A stretch of DNA of 64,000 nucleotides from Hydrogenophaga sp. (GTDB taxonomy: Bacteria > Pseudomonadota > Gammaproteobacteria > Burkholderiales > Burkholderiaceae_C), in contig JAUXNG010000095.1 of assembly GCA_030682835.1 (NCBI GenBank), positions 124,001-188,000 on the forward strand, read 5' to 3'. The translations under genes and the position numbers were made by a program. This document shows, in pieces, positions 9,810 through 23,618 of this stretch (positions within the stretch are counted from its first letter, which is position 1; each line of letters opens with the position of its first letter). Below the pieces are notes generated by a model. The model did not search any database. It was not told the DNA's origin and saw nothing but the letters and a program-made list of their open reading frames with translations.

Positions 9810-10328
9810 ATGCTGAAGCAAGCGAAGGGTCGGGCCTGGTGCCGCTGGGCGGTGGTGCTGTTGGTGGTGGGTGGGCTGGCCGGCTGCGATCCGCAAAACA
9901 TCAGCGAACTGGAGGAGGGCGTTTCCACCGAGGCCGACGTGCGCGAGCGCTTCGGGCCGCCCGAGGCGGTGTGGGACGGCCCCGACGGCGCGCAGGTCTA
10001 CGAGTACAACCGGCAGCCCGCCGGGCACCGCAACTACATGATCACCATCGGCCCAGACGGCAAGATGGCCGCGCTGCAGCAGGTGCTGGCCCCTCACCAC
10101 TTCGCGCAGATCCAGCCGGGCATGGCCATGGAAGACGTGCGCCGCCGGCTGGGCAAGCCCATGAAGATCACCACCTACGACCTCAAGCGCGAGACCCATT
10201 ACGACTGGCGCTACCTGGACGGACCGAACGAGAGCGACTCGAAGGTGTTCACCGTGGTGTTTGACGCCGACCTGCGCGTGGTTTCGACCATGAGCGTGCG
10301 GGACCCGGATCTGGACCGCGGGCGCTGA
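9810..10328 (+). CDS. BamE/SmpA-OmlA-like lipoprotein
   Basis: A 172-residue predicted lipoprotein: a charged N-terminus, hydrophobic stretch VVLLVVGGL and lipobox LAGC with C26 as the lipidated cysteine. Two successive segments resemble the BamE/OmlA fold: STEADVRERFGPPEAVW and a second copy, QPGMAMEDVRRRLGKPMKI. The protein is therefore likely periplasm-facing and outer-membrane anchored. A role in envelope assembly is only inferred from the fold. It is transcribed divergently from the SulP gene and convergently to the DUF1275 gene. Confidence 0.75.
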   Translation: MLKQAKGRAWCRWAVVLLVVGGLAGCDPQNISELEEGVSTEADVRERFGPPEAVWDGPDGAQVYEYNRQPAGHRNYMITIGPDGKMAALQQVLAPHHFAQIQPGMAMEDVRRRLGKPMKITTYDLKRETHYDWRYLDGPNESDSKVFTVVFDADLRVVSTMSVRDPDLDRGR

Positions 10329-10339
10329 GCGCTGCTGGC

Positions 10340-11080
10340 TCAGGCGCCCCGCAGGCGCTGCCAGTCGTCCAGCGCGGGGCGCAGCACGAGCAGCAGCAGA
10401 ACGGCCGCCAGCGGCACCGTGCTGATGTAGCCCAGGTACTTGAAGCCCAGTGCGCCCGCCAGCCCGCCGACAAAGAAGGCGCCCACCAGTTGCGCGTGCA
10501 CGCGCAGGCGCTCGCGATCGGCGCGCACGGGTGACCGGTCGGAGGCGCCGTTCCGATAGAACAGTTTGCCGAGCTCAATGCCGAGGTCGGTGACCAGCCC
10601 TGTGACGTGCGTGGTGCGGATGCGCGCTCCGGAGATCTTGGTGATCACCGCGTTCTGCAGGCCCATGATGAAACACAGCAGCACCACGGTCAGCGGCAGG
10701 AACACGGCGGTGAGCAGGCTGATGGCCGCGCCGAACAGGCCGAAGACCAGCAGCAGCGCGGCTTCCAGCATCAGCGGCAGGCCGTAGGCGCTGCGCAGGG
10801 TGTGGCGCATGCCCCAGTTCACCAGCCAGGCGGTGCACATGGCGCCCAGCAGAAACGCCAGCAGGGCGCCCGTGCCGGCCACCGCCAGCACCAGTTGCCC
10901 GAGCACCAGGTGATCGGCCACCGAGGACACGATGCCGGTCATGTGGGACGTGTACTGGCCCACCGCAAGAAAGCCGCCGGCGTTGGCCGCGCCGGCCACG
11001 AAAGCCAGCACCGATCCGAGCTTCAGGTCCGTCTGCGGCGTGCGCTGCAGGCTGGTGAAACCGCGGATCGGTTCAAACAT
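10340..11080 (-). CDS. DUF1275 (YoaK-like) membrane protein
   Basis: A 246-residue integral membrane protein with about six hydrophobic segments. It contains the family hallmarks FVAGAANAGGFLAVGQYTSH (about residues 27-46), the FIMGLQNAVITKISGA stretch, and RTTHVTGLVTDLGIELG. The family is widespread but its substrate is unknown. It lies 9 bp downstream of metG on the same strand and may be read with it. Confidence 0.85.
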   Translation of the reverse strand: MFEPIRGFTSLQRTPQTDLKLGSVLAFVAGAANAGGFLAVGQYTSHMTGIVSSVADHLVLGQLVLAVAGTGALLAFLLGAMCTAWLVNWGMRHTLRSAYGLPLMLEAALLLVFGLFGAAISLLTAVFLPLTVVLLCFIMGLQNAVITKISGARIRTTHVTGLVTDLGIELGKLFYRNGASDRSPVRADRERLRVHAQLVGAFFVGGLAGALGFKYLGYISTVPLAAVLLLLVLRPALDDWQRLRGA

Positions 11081-11089
11081 GCACAGCGG

Positions 11090-13144
11090 TCAGTGGATGC
11101 GCATGCCGGGCGTCGCACCCGGCCAGGGCTGCAGCACGTGGATGCCGGGCTGGGCCTTCTCGTCCGCATGGCTGGCGGCCAGCACCATGCCTTCGCTCAC
11201 GCCGAACTTCATCTTGCGCGGCGCCAGGTTGGCCACCATCACCGTGAGTTTGCCTTCCAGGTCTTCGGGCTTGTACATGCTGGCGATGCCGCTGAAGACG
11301 TTGCGGGTCTTGCCCTCGCCCACGTCAAGTGTGAGGCGCAGCAGCTTGGTGGAGCCTTCGACCGCCTCACACTTGACGATCTGTGCGATGCGCAGGTCGA
11401 CCTTGGCGAAGTCGTCGATGGAAATGGTCTCGGCGATGGGCTCGCCACCGGGCACCACCTTCGGCTCTTCGGGCGCTGGCGGCGGTTCGAACAGGGCGTC
11501 GAGCTGTTTGATGTCCACTCGCTGCATCAGGTGCTGGTAGGTGCCGATGGTGTGGCCGGCGCCGAGCAGGCGATCGGCGTCGGCGAAGGTCAGCGGCTCG
11601 ACCTTCAGAAAGGCTTCTACGTTGGCGGCCAGCGCGGGCAGAACGGGCTTGAGGTAGAGCGAGATCAGGCGGAAGGCTTCGATGCAGGTGCTGCACACAT
11701 CCTGCAGGCGGCCGTCCATGCCCTCCTGCTTGGCCAGTTCCCAGGGCTTGTTCTGGTCCACGTAGGCGTTCACACGGTCGGCCAGCTGCATGATCTCGCG
11801 CAGCGCCTTGCCGTATTCGCGCTCGGCGTACAGCTCGGCCACGCCGGGGGCGGCGCTCTGGATGTGGTCGAGCAGCGCGTCCCCGTCGGCCGAGACGGCG
11901 CCCAGCTGGCCATTGAAGCGCTTGGCGATGAAGCCGGCGGCGCGCGAGGCGATGTTGACGTACTTGCCGATCAGGTCGCTGTTGACGCGCAGCAGGAAGT
12001 CGTCGCGGTTGAAGTCCACGTCTTCGTTCTTGCCGCTGAGCTTGGCGGCCAGGTAGTAGCGCAGCCACTCGGGGTTCATGCCGAGTTCCAGGTACTTGAG
12101 AGGGTTCAGGCCGGTGCCCCGGCTCTTGCTCATCTTCTCGCCGTTGTTGATGGTGAGGAAGCCGTGCACGAACACGGCGTTGGGCACCTTTCGGCCGCTG
12201 AATTTCAGCATCGCGGGCCAGAACAGCGTGTGGAAGGTGATGATGTCCTTGCCGATGAAGTGGAACTGCTCGGTGGCCGGGTCGGCCATGAAGGCCTCGA
12301 AATCGCGCCCGGTCTTGTCGAAGTAGTTCTTCAGCGAGGCGAGGTAGCCGATGGGCGCGTCCAGCCACACATAGAAGTACTTGCCCGGCGCGTCGGGGAT
12401 CTCGATGCCGAAATAGGGCGCGTCTCGGCTGATGTCCCAGTCGCCCATCTTGGGCTTGCCGTCTTCGCCCGGCTCGATCCACTCGGCGATCTTGTTGAGC
12501 ACCTCGGGCTGCACCGCGCCGCTCTGCGTCCACTGGTCCAGGAAGGCCAGGCAGCGCGGGTCTGAGAGCTTGAAGAAGAAGTGCTCGGACGTCTTGAGCA
12601 CCGGCACCGCGCCAGACAGGGCCGAGTAGGGGTTCTTCAGTTCGGTGGGCGCGTACACGGCGCCGCACACCTCGCAGTTGTCGCCGTACTGGTCTTTCGC
12701 GCTGCACTTCGGACACTCGCCCTTGATGAAGCGGTCGGGCAGGAACATGCTCTTGTCGGGGTCGAAGAACTGCTCGATGGTGCGCGTCTCGATCAGGTCA
12801 TTGGCTTTGAGCGCGCGGTAGACGTCCTGCGCCAGCTGGTGGTTTTCCGGGCCGTCGGTGCTGTGCCAGTTGTCAAAACCGATGTGAAAGCCGTCCAGGT
12901 AGGGCTTGCGGCCCGAGGCGATGCCGGCCACGAACTGCTGGGGTGTGACGCCGGCTTTCTCGGCCGCGATCATGATGGGCGCGCCGTGCGCGTCATCGGC
13001 GCAGACGAAGTGCACCTCATGGCCCTGCATGCGCTGGAACCGTACCCAGATGTCAGCCTGGATGTACTCCATGATGTGGCCGATGTGGAAGTGGCCATTG
13101 GCGTAGGGCAGGGCGGTGGTGACGAACAGGCGTCGCTGGCTCAT
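11090..13144 (-). CDS. metG: methionine-tRNA ligase with C-terminal tRNA-binding domain
   Basis: Class I aminoacyl-tRNA synthetase of 684 residues that charges tRNA-Met. HFHIGH (18-23) is the HIGH motif. A zinc knuckle is formed by C144-x2-C147 and C157-x2-C160, and KMSKS is at 337-341. The last ~105 residues form an EMAP/Trbp111-type tRNA-binding domain ([32 protein letters not shown]). I used the ATG at 13144, which gives the canonical [17 protein letters not shown] start. It is divergent from apbC. Confidence 0.98.
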   Translation of the reverse strand: MSQRRLFVTTALPYANGHFHIGHIMEYIQADIWVRFQRMQGHEVHFVCADDAHGAPIMIAAEKAGVTPQQFVAGIASGRKPYLDGFHIGFDNWHSTDGPENHQLAQDVYRALKANDLIETRTIEQFFDPDKSMFLPDRFIKGECPKCSAKDQYGDNCEVCGAVYAPTELKNPYSALSGAVPVLKTSEHFFFKLSDPRCLAFLDQWTQSGAVQPEVLNKIAEWIEPGEDGKPKMGDWDISRDAPYFGIEIPDAPGKYFYVWLDAPIGYLASLKNYFDKTGRDFEAFMADPATEQFHFIGKDIITFHTLFWPAMLKFSGRKVPNAVFVHGFLTINNGEKMSKSRGTGLNPLKYLELGMNPEWLRYYLAAKLSGKNEDVDFNRDDFLLRVNSDLIGKYVNIASRAAGFIAKRFNGQLGAVSADGDALLDHIQSAAPGVAELYAEREYGKALREIMQLADRVNAYVDQNKPWELAKQEGMDGRLQDVCSTCIEAFRLISLYLKPVLPALAANVEAFLKVEPLTFADADRLLGAGHTIGTYQHLMQRVDIKQLDALFEPPPAPEEPKVVPGGEPIAETISIDDFAKVDLRIAQIVKCEAVEGSTKLLRLTLDVGEGKTRNVFSGIASMYKPEDLEGKLTVMVANLAPRKMKFGVSEGMVLAASHADEKAQPGIHVLQPWPGATPGMRIH

Positions 13145-13342
13145 GGGGTGTGCTTTCTGTCGGGGAACCTGAGATTTTAGGCCGGTGGCGGCCTGCTCAG
13201 CTGCTGCACCGTGGGCAGGCATGGCCGATGCCCTCATGCGGCCTGTGTGTATGGGGCCGGGTCTGGCGGGCGGGTAGACTTCCGGCCACGCTTTCGAGCC
13301 CACCCACATTCAAAAAACGCTTCCCACAGGAGATTTCCCGAC

Positions 13343-14431
13343 ATGGCCGTTGACCAACAAGCGCTGCTGGCTGCCCTGCAGGCCGTGACCGACCCGAACA
13401 CGGGCAAGGACTTTGTATCCACCAAGGCGCTGAAGAACCTGCAGGCCCAGGACGGCGACGTGTCCTTCGACGTGGAGCTGGGTTACCCCGCCAAGAGCCA
13501 GATGCCGGCGCTGCGCAAGGCCTTGATCGGCGCGGCCAAGTCGGTGCCGGGCGTGGACAACGTGTCGGTCAACCTGAGCATGAAGATCACCGCGCACGCC
13601 GTTCAGCGCGGCGTGCAGCTGCTGCCCCAGGTGAAGAACATCATCGCCGTGGCTTCGGGCAAGGGCGGCGTGGGCAAGAGCACCACCGCCGTGAACCTGG
13701 CGCTGGCGCTGTCCGCCGAGGGCGCCAAGGTCGGCATCCTGGACGCCGACATTTACGGCCCGAGCCAGCCCATGATGATGGGCGTGGAAGGCCGGCCCGA
13801 AAGCGCCGACGGCCAGACCATGGAGCCGCTGGAGAACTACGGTGTGCAGGTGATTTCGATCGGTTTCCTGATCGACAAGGACGAAGCCATGATCTGGCGC
13901 GGCCCCATGGCCACGCAGGCGCTGGAGCAGCTGCTGCGCCAGACCAACTGGAAAGAGCTGGACTACCTCATCGTCGACATGCCGCCGGGCACCGGCGACA
14001 TCCAGCTGACCCTGAGCCAGCGCGTGCCGCTGACCGGCGCGGTGATCGTGACCACGCCGCAGGACATTGCGTTGCTGGACGCGCGCAAGGGCATCAAGAT
14101 GTTCGAGAAGGTGGGCGTGCCCATCCTGGGCATCGTGGAGAACATGGCGGTGTACTGCTGCCCCAACTGTGGCCATACCGAGCACATCTTCGGCGCCGAC
14201 GGCGGCAAGAACATGGCGGCCGAGTACGGCATGGACTACCTGGGCGCGCTGCCGCTCAACATGCAGATCCGCGTGCAGGCCGACAGCGGCATGCCCACCG
14301 TGGTGGCCGACCCCGAAGGTGAGATTGCGGGCATCTACAAGGCCGTGGCCCGCCAGGTGGCGATCAAGATCGCGGCCCGGGCCAAGGACTTCTCCAGCAA
14401 GTTCCCGAGCATCAAGATCTCCAAGGAAACC
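13343..14431 (+). CDS. apbC: iron-sulfur cluster carrier ATPase ApbC/Mrp
   Basis: A 362-residue P-loop ATPase of the Mrp/NBP35 family that carries [4Fe-4S] clusters to apoproteins. The N-terminal ~90 residues form a MIP18/DUF59 domain. The deviant Walker A GKGGVGKST is at 106-114, and the carrier C-x2-C motif is seen as YCCPNCGH near residue 271. The ATG at 13343 follows AGGAG at a good distance, and upstream in-frame sequence is not family-like. The coding frame ends with the TGA at about 14432-14434. Fe-S demand in the window (NadA, IspH, BoxA, FDH) is high, but no direct operon link is seen. Confidence 0.95.
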
Positions 14432-14438
14432 TGAAACG

Positions 14439-14459
14439 GACGGGGCTTGCCGCCCCGTC
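14439..14459 (+). terminator. GC hairpin after apbC
   Basis: A perfect 8-bp stem, GACGGGGC / GCCCCGTC, with a 5-base loop starts just after the apbC stop codon. No run of T follows, so it may be a weak or factor-assisted terminator, or an RNA-protecting hairpin. Confidence 0.45.
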
Positions 14460-14586
14460 GTCCCCTGCGCCGGCCCGCGCGCCGCAGGGCAAAACGGCCG
14501 CTTTGTAACGTCTTGTTGCTCCAGCCGATTCAGCCCTCTTCACACTGCGTCACCAACAAGATGTCACGTGTGGGGAGGGTTTTGTC

Positions 14587-15213
14587 ATGGATTCGTCATT
14601 CAGGTCTGCCGTGCGGCCAGCGCTCTGGCTGGGCATCCTGCCCGTGCTGCTGGTGGCGCTGGCCAGCAGCTGGCTGGCCATTGAGGTCCGCATCTTCACG
14701 CAGGACGCGACCGCGCTTGCCAAGGTGCACCCATTGGCAGGCATTCTCTCAAGCCTCGGCATTCTGGGGTGGTGGACCAGCGCGTCGCTCTGGCTGTTCT
14801 GTGCGGCGGTCCACCGCCGCGAGGGCGAGCAGCACCTGGCGCGCTTCTGCCTGAGTTCGGCGCTGCTGTCGGGCTACCTGGCGCTGGATGACCTGTTCCA
14901 GATCCACGAGTCGCTGGCGCCGGTGTACCTGGGCATCCCCGAGCTGGCGGTATACGGCATGCTGGGCCTGGCCGTGGCGGCCTATCTGCTGAGCTTTCGC
15001 GAACAGCTGCTCAACCGGCGCGGCCTGCTCCTGCTGGGCGCGCTCGGTCTGCTGGCGGCTTCGGTGGGCGTGGACGGGCTGGAACGCTGGCTGTGGCGGC
15101 TGGGGCACTGGACCTATCTGCTGGAAGACGGCCTGAAGTGGATGGGCATCATGAGCTGGTGTGCGTTCTGCGTCGCCTGGTGCCGCGACCACGTGCTGGC
15201 GGCGCAGCGGTAA
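14587..15213 (+). CDS. uncharacterised integral membrane protein
   Basis: A 208-residue protein with about six hydrophobic helices: an N-terminal segment at roughly 12-32, then WWTSASLWLFCAAV, ELAVYGMLGLAVAAYLLSF, LLLLGALGLLAASVGVDGLE, and a C-terminal WMGIMSWCAFCVAWC. Between them is a charged loop, LDDLFQIHESLAP. I recognise no family. A GGGGAGGG ribosome site lies about 8 bases before the ATG at 14587. It is followed by the PACE gene 71 bp later on the same strand. Confidence 0.75.
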   Translation: MDSSFRSAVRPALWLGILPVLLVALASSWLAIEVRIFTQDATALAKVHPLAGILSSLGILGWWTSASLWLFCAAVHRREGEQHLARFCLSSALLSGYLALDDLFQIHESLAPVYLGIPELAVYGMLGLAVAAYLLSFREQLLNRRGLLLLGALGLLAASVGVDGLERWLWRLGHWTYLLEDGLKWMGIMSWCAFCVAWCRDHVLAAQR

Positions 15214-15284
15214 ACCCGCCGGCCGACCGAGGGAGCGCAGGCGGGGCACAATCGCGCCTCGTCTCTGCCACCTGATCGCTTTCC

Positions 15285-15731
15285 ATGTCCCCTCGTTCCC
15301 GCCGCGTCGTCCAGGCGATCCTGTACGAAACCTTTGCCATTGCCTGCGTGACGCCCATGCTGATGCTGGTGTTCGGGCAGTCGCCGCTGTCATCGCTGGG
15401 GCTCTCGGTCACCATGTCCAGCATCGCGCTGGCCTGGAACTACACCTTCAACGCGTTGTTCGAGCGCTGGGAAGCCCGGCAGGAGGTCAAAGGCCGGTCG
15501 TGGAAGCGACGGGCCTTGCACGGCCTCGGCTTCGAAGGGGGACTTGCCCTGATCCTGGTGCCGGTGATGGCCGGCTGGCTCGGGATTTCCTGGTGGCATG
15601 CGTTCGTCGCCGACCTGGGGATTCTGTTGTTCTTCCTCGTCTACACCGTGGTCTTCACCTGGTGCTTCGACCGCGTGTTCGGACTGCCGGCCTCGGCCAT
15701 GCCTGCGTCATCCCCAACATCAGCTCCTTGA
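15285..15731 (+). CDS. PACE family multidrug efflux protein
   Basis: A 148-residue inner-membrane protein with four hydrophobic segments arranged as two repeats, typical of the bacterial transmembrane pair domain. The first repeat begins RRVVQAILYETFAI; the second begins RRALHGLGFEGGLALI and contains a matching acidic residue. ALAWNYTFNALFERWE is a family hallmark. Members export cationic biocides such as chlorhexidine and polyamines. It ends 37 bp from the convergent end of the benzoate-CoA ligase gene. Substrate is not deducible here. Confidence 0.88.
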   Translation: MSPRSRRVVQAILYETFAIACVTPMLMLVFGQSPLSSLGLSVTMSSIALAWNYTFNALFERWEARQEVKGRSWKRRALHGLGFEGGLALILVPVMAGWLGISWWHAFVADLGILLFFLVYTVVFTWCFDRVFGLPASAMPASSPTSAP

Positions 15732-15768
15732 CGCTGCAGGAACAGGGGCAGCGCCCAGGTGGCTCGGC

Positions 15769-17346
<1,578 letters not shown>

Positions 17347-17569
17347 GTTGTGTCTCCTCGTTGTTCTCAGGCTCGTTCGCCTTGAGCTTGTCGAAAGGCC
17401 CGCGAGGGCTTCGACAGGCTCAGCCCGAACGGTGTGTTGTTTCGCTCGCTCTCGGTGGCAAAAAACGCCGTTCGCCCTGAGCCTGTCGAAGGGCCTGTGG
17501 ACGCTTCGACAGGCTCAGCCCGAACGGGGAGGGTTGCGATCATTCCTGGCGGATGGCAATCCCGTTCGT
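17347..17569. repeat. boxD-bclA gap with four REP-like units
   Basis: This gap carries four copies of the repeat also seen at 3.9-4.1 and 22.1 kb: GTTCGCCTTGAGCTTGTCGA (17375-17394), CTTCGACAGGCTCAGCCCGA (17409-17428), GTTCGCCCTGAGCCTGTCGA (17470-17489) and CTTCGACAGGCTCAGCCCGA (17505-17524). They alternate in orientation as two inverted pairs. No gene is seen. The hairpins could lower transcription from boxD into bclA. Confidence 0.8.
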
Positions 17570-19147
17570 TCAGGCTTTGAACACCACTGCGCTGGCAGCC
17601 AGGGCGTCCAGCGCGGCTGTGCTCGCCTGAACGGCGCTGCGGCGGTGGTAGAAGCCCAGCGCACGCATGCCGCCCAGCTCTTCGCCGCCACCGGCGCGGC
17701 CGGGGCCGCCGTGCAGGCTCATGGGCATCACGTTCCCGTGGCCGGTCTGGCTGGCCGCCACATCGGGGCTGATGATGTGCACGCGGCCGTGGCTGGAGCC
17801 CAGCTCCAGCGCGGCGCGGGCCATGAAGGCCGGGTCCACGCTGTACACCGAGCTCACCAGCGAACCTTCGCCGCGGCGGATCAGCTCGTAGGCCTGTTCT
17901 TCACTGTCGTAGGCCATGAGTGTGGCGACCGGGCCGAACACCTCTACCTCGTGCAGCACCTTTGCATCGGCCGGCGTGCGCGTGCCGAGCAGCGTGGGTG
18001 CCACGCAGGCCGAGACGGCAGCCTCGGCGTCCACCAGCGGCTGCTGGCTACCCTCGAACAGCACCTCGGCCTCTGCGCGCAGCTTCGCAATACCGGCCTG
18101 CACACCATCGAACTGCTCGCGACTCACCAGGGCACCCATGCGCACGGACTCGTTGCGCGGGTTGCCCACGGTGGCCTTGGCCAGCTTGGCGCCGATGGCC
18201 TGGGCCGCTGCGTCGTACAGCGCGCGGGGCACGAACACGCGGCGGATGGCGGTGCACTTCTGGCCGCTCTTCACGGTCATCTCGCGGGCCACCTCGGCCA
18301 CCAGCAGGTTGAAGGCTTCGTCGCCGGCGGCGGCGGCGGGGTCGAGCAGGGCGCTGTTCAGGCTGTCGGCCTCGATGTTGCAGCGCACCGAACGCTCGGC
18401 CACGGCCGGGTGGCTGCGGATGATGCGGGCCGTTTCAGCCGAGCCGGTGAAGCTCACCACGTCAAAGGGCTGCAGCTGGTCCATGAGGCCGGCGGAGGAG
18501 CCGCACACCACCGACAGGGCGCCAGGCGGCAGGATGTTCGCGTCCACCACGTCCTGCACCATGCGCTGGGTCAGCCAGGCGGTGGCTGTGGCGGGCTTCA
18601 CGATTACGGGAACACCCGAGAGCAGGGCGGGAGCGGCTTTTTCCCACAGGCCCCAGCTCGGGAAGTTGAAGGCGTTGATAAACAGGGCCACGCCGCGGGT
18701 GGGGCTGAGCACGTGCTGGGTCTGGAACACCGGGTCCTTGCCCATGCGGATGCGCTCGCCGTCGAGCAGCACGGTGGCGTCGCCCAAGGCCTCGCCCTGC
18801 TTCGCGTAATAGCCCAGCGTGAAGATGCCGCCGTCGATGTCCACAGCCGAGTCTTTCGTGACCGTGCCGCAGTTGGCGGTGGCGATCTCGTAGTAGGCGT
18901 CACGGTTGGCCTGCAGCACCTTCACCACGGCGCCGAGCATCGCGGCGCGCTGGGCGTAGCTCATGGCGCGCAGGGCGGCTCCGCCCTCTTCGCGGGCAAA
19001 GGCAAAGCCCTCGGCCAGGTCCAGCCCGGCGCTGCTCACGCGCACCAGGCCCTGCCCCGTGACAGGGTCCAGCAGGATGGTGCCGGCACCGGTACCGAGT
19101 TGGGGGCGGCCGGCAAGGATGTTCGGAAGCAGGGGCAGATCGTTCAT
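17570..19147 (-). CDS. boxD: 3,4-dehydroadipyl-CoA semialdehyde dehydrogenase
   Basis: A 525-residue aldehyde dehydrogenase that oxidises the semialdehyde released by BoxC, using NADP+ in characterised homologues. Catalytic-fold residues are visible: N161 in INAFNFPSWG, K184 in VIVKPAT, the FTGS cofactor loop (233-236), E259 in NIEADSLN, and the nucleophile C298 in SGQKC. The C-terminus contains LHGGPGRAGGGEELGG. The gene is divergent from boxR across a 166-bp region holding TGCA operator-like sites, so it is probably repressed by BoxR. Confidence 0.93.
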   Translation of the reverse strand: MNDLPLLPNILAGRPQLGTGAGTILLDPVTGQGLVRVSSAGLDLAEGFAFAREEGGAALRAMSYAQRAAMLGAVVKVLQANRDAYYEIATANCGTVTKDSAVDIDGGIFTLGYYAKQGEALGDATVLLDGERIRMGKDPVFQTQHVLSPTRGVALFINAFNFPSWGLWEKAAPALLSGVPVIVKPATATAWLTQRMVQDVVDANILPPGALSVVCGSSAGLMDQLQPFDVVSFTGSAETARIIRSHPAVAERSVRCNIEADSLNSALLDPAAAAGDEAFNLLVAEVAREMTVKSGQKCTAIRRVFVPRALYDAAAQAIGAKLAKATVGNPRNESVRMGALVSREQFDGVQAGIAKLRAEAEVLFEGSQQPLVDAEAAVSACVAPTLLGTRTPADAKVLHEVEVFGPVATLMAYDSEEQAYELIRRGEGSLVSSVYSVDPAFMARAALELGSSHGRVHIISPDVAASQTGHGNVMPMSLHGGPGRAGGGEELGGMRALGFYHRRSAVQASTAALDALAASAVVFKA

Positions 19148-19223
19148 GGAAGGTCCGTTGCGAAGTGATGTGAGCGGCGCTGCCGCGGAAAAACGTGTTC
19201 CCAGGAGGGAATGGCGCTATAAA

Positions 19224-19263
19224 TGCATTATTCTGCGCCTGTGCGTACATGCATTAAAGTGCA
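19224..19263. promoter_or_regulatory. putative BoxR operators between boxD and boxR
   Basis: Two TGCA-N6-TGCA-like sites lie in the divergent boxD/boxR region: TGCATTAAAGTGCA at 19250-19263 (perfect) and the weaker TGCATTATTCTGCG at 19224-19237. BzdR/BoxR regulators are known to bind TGCA repeats. The same layout with 12 of 14 identical bases recurs before boxC (20264-20277). A TAAAGT -10-like hexamer for boxR overlaps the perfect site. Binding is inference from pattern and context. Confidence 0.65.
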
Positions 19264-19313
19264 TGTCGCACTGAAAAACAAGACCCATCAGGGTAAACCC
19301 TAGAGAGATCCCC

Positions 19314-20252
19314 ATGAACGACGTGGCTCCTCCCGATGCACTGCGCCCCGCGGCGGCGCCCGAGGCCGACGAAGCCCCGCGCCACCCCTTTCTGGTGGCG
19401 CTGGGAGAACGGGTGCGCACCCTGCGTTCACGCCGTGGCATGACGCGCAAGGCCGTGGCCGTGGCGGCCGACGTGTCCGAACGCCACCTGGCGAACCTCG
19501 AATACGGCACCGGCAACGCCTCCATCCTCGTGCTCCTGCAGGTGGCCCAGGCGCTGCAGTGCTCACTGAGCGAACTGCTGGGCGACGTGACAACCAGCTC
19601 ACCGGAGTGGCTGTTGATCCGCGAGCTGCTGGAGCACCGCAACGAGGCCGACCTGCGTCGGGTGCGCGTGGCCATCGGCGGTCTGCTGGGTGGGGGCACG
19701 GGCGTGGAGCCCGGCAGCGCGGGGCGTCACGCGCGCATCGCGCTCATCGGTCTGCGCGGCGCGGGCAAGTCCACACTGGGGCAGCGCCTCGCAGACGACC
19801 TGGGCTATGCCTTCATTGAACTCAGCCGCGAGATCGAGAAATTCGCCGGCTGCACCATCAACGAGATCCACGCGCTCTATGGCACGCCGGCCTACCGCCG
19901 CTACGAACGGCGCGCGCTGGAAGAGGCGATCCAGATCTATCCCGAGGTGGTCATCGCCACGCCTGGCGGCCTGGTGTCGGACGCGGCCAACTTCAACCTG
20001 CTGCTGAGCCACTGCACCACCATCTGGCTGCAGGCCGACCCGGCCGACCACATGGGCCGCGTGGCCGCACAGGGCGACATGCGCCCCATGGCCGCCAGCC
20101 GCGAGGCCATGGAAGACCTCAAGCGCATCCTGGCGGGGCGTTCGGCCTTCTATTCGAAGGCCGACCTGCACTTCAATACCAGTGCCTACGGGCTGGAAGA
20201 TGCATTTGATGCCCTGCGCACCCAGGTGCGCGAGGTGCTCGGAGTGGGTTGA
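19314..20252 (+). CDS. boxR: benzoyl-CoA-responsive regulator BoxR (HTH plus shikimate-kinase-like)
   Basis: A 312-residue regulator with two modules. The N-terminal XRE-type helix-turn-helix (about 28-90) reads RSRRGMTRKAVAVAADVSERHLANLE in outline; the C-terminal shikimate-kinase-like domain (about 140-305) has P-loop GLRGAGKST at 146-154. In characterised BzdR/BoxR proteins the kinase-like domain senses benzoyl-CoA and releases the repressor from TGCA sites. The gene is divergent from boxD and 154 bp upstream of boxC. Whether the kinase fold retains any catalytic activity cannot be told from sequence. Confidence 0.94.
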   Translation: MNDVAPPDALRPAAAPEADEAPRHPFLVALGERVRTLRSRRGMTRKAVAVAADVSERHLANLEYGTGNASILVLLQVAQALQCSLSELLGDVTTSSPEWLLIRELLEHRNEADLRRVRVAIGGLLGGGTGVEPGSAGRHARIALIGLRGAGKSTLGQRLADDLGYAFIELSREIEKFAGCTINEIHALYGTPAYRRYERRALEEAIQIYPEVVIATPGGLVSDAANFNLLLSHCTTIWLQADPADHMGRVAAQGDMRPMAASREAMEDLKRILAGRSAFYSKADLHFNTSAYGLEDAFDALRTQVREVLGVG

Positions 20253-20263
20253 TTTCGAAAAAC

Positions 20264-20310
20264 TGCACAAAAGTGCATTGACGTCGACGAGAAGGTGAAT
20301 TATTATTCAC
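20264..20310 (+). promoter_or_regulatory. boxCBA promoter with overlapping TGCA operator
   Basis: A sigma-70-type promoter is visible: TTGACG at 20278-20283, a 17-base spacer, and TATTAT at 20301-20306. TGCACAAAAGTGCA (20264-20277) abuts the -35 box and is both a TGCA-N6-TGCA repeat and a palindrome (TGCAC-N4-GTGCA). A second palindrome, GTGAATTATTATTCAC (20295-20310), covers the -10 box. A BoxR dimer on the first site would block RNA polymerase. The owner of the second palindrome is unknown. Confidence 0.7.
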
Positions 20311-20406
20311 ATCACTGGGCGCACTTTCCTGCAAATGCCGGCGAGTGCCGTCCACCGAAACGTCTGTCGCCCCCGGCGACAACCCACCGCCACCCGAGGA
20401 GACATC

Positions 20407-22062
<1,656 letters not shown>

Positions 22063-22190
22063 CCGACCCGTTCGACACCCCACACCGTTCGGGCTGAGCC
22101 TGTCGAAGCCCCTGCCCACCAGCACCGCGTGAACCCTTCGACAAGCTCAGGGTGAACGGAGATTCAAGTTACCACCCCAAGGAGACATCC
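22063..22190. repeat. boxC-boxB gap with one REP-like inverted pair
   Basis: A head-to-head pair of the REP-like unit lies between boxC and boxB: GTTCGGGCTGAGCCTGTCGA at 22087-22106 and CCCTTCGACAAGCTCAGGG at 22134-22152. The pair could fold into a hairpin within the boxCB mRNA. A GGAGAC ribosome site follows before boxB. Confidence 0.8.
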
Positions 22191-23618
<1,428 letters not shown>

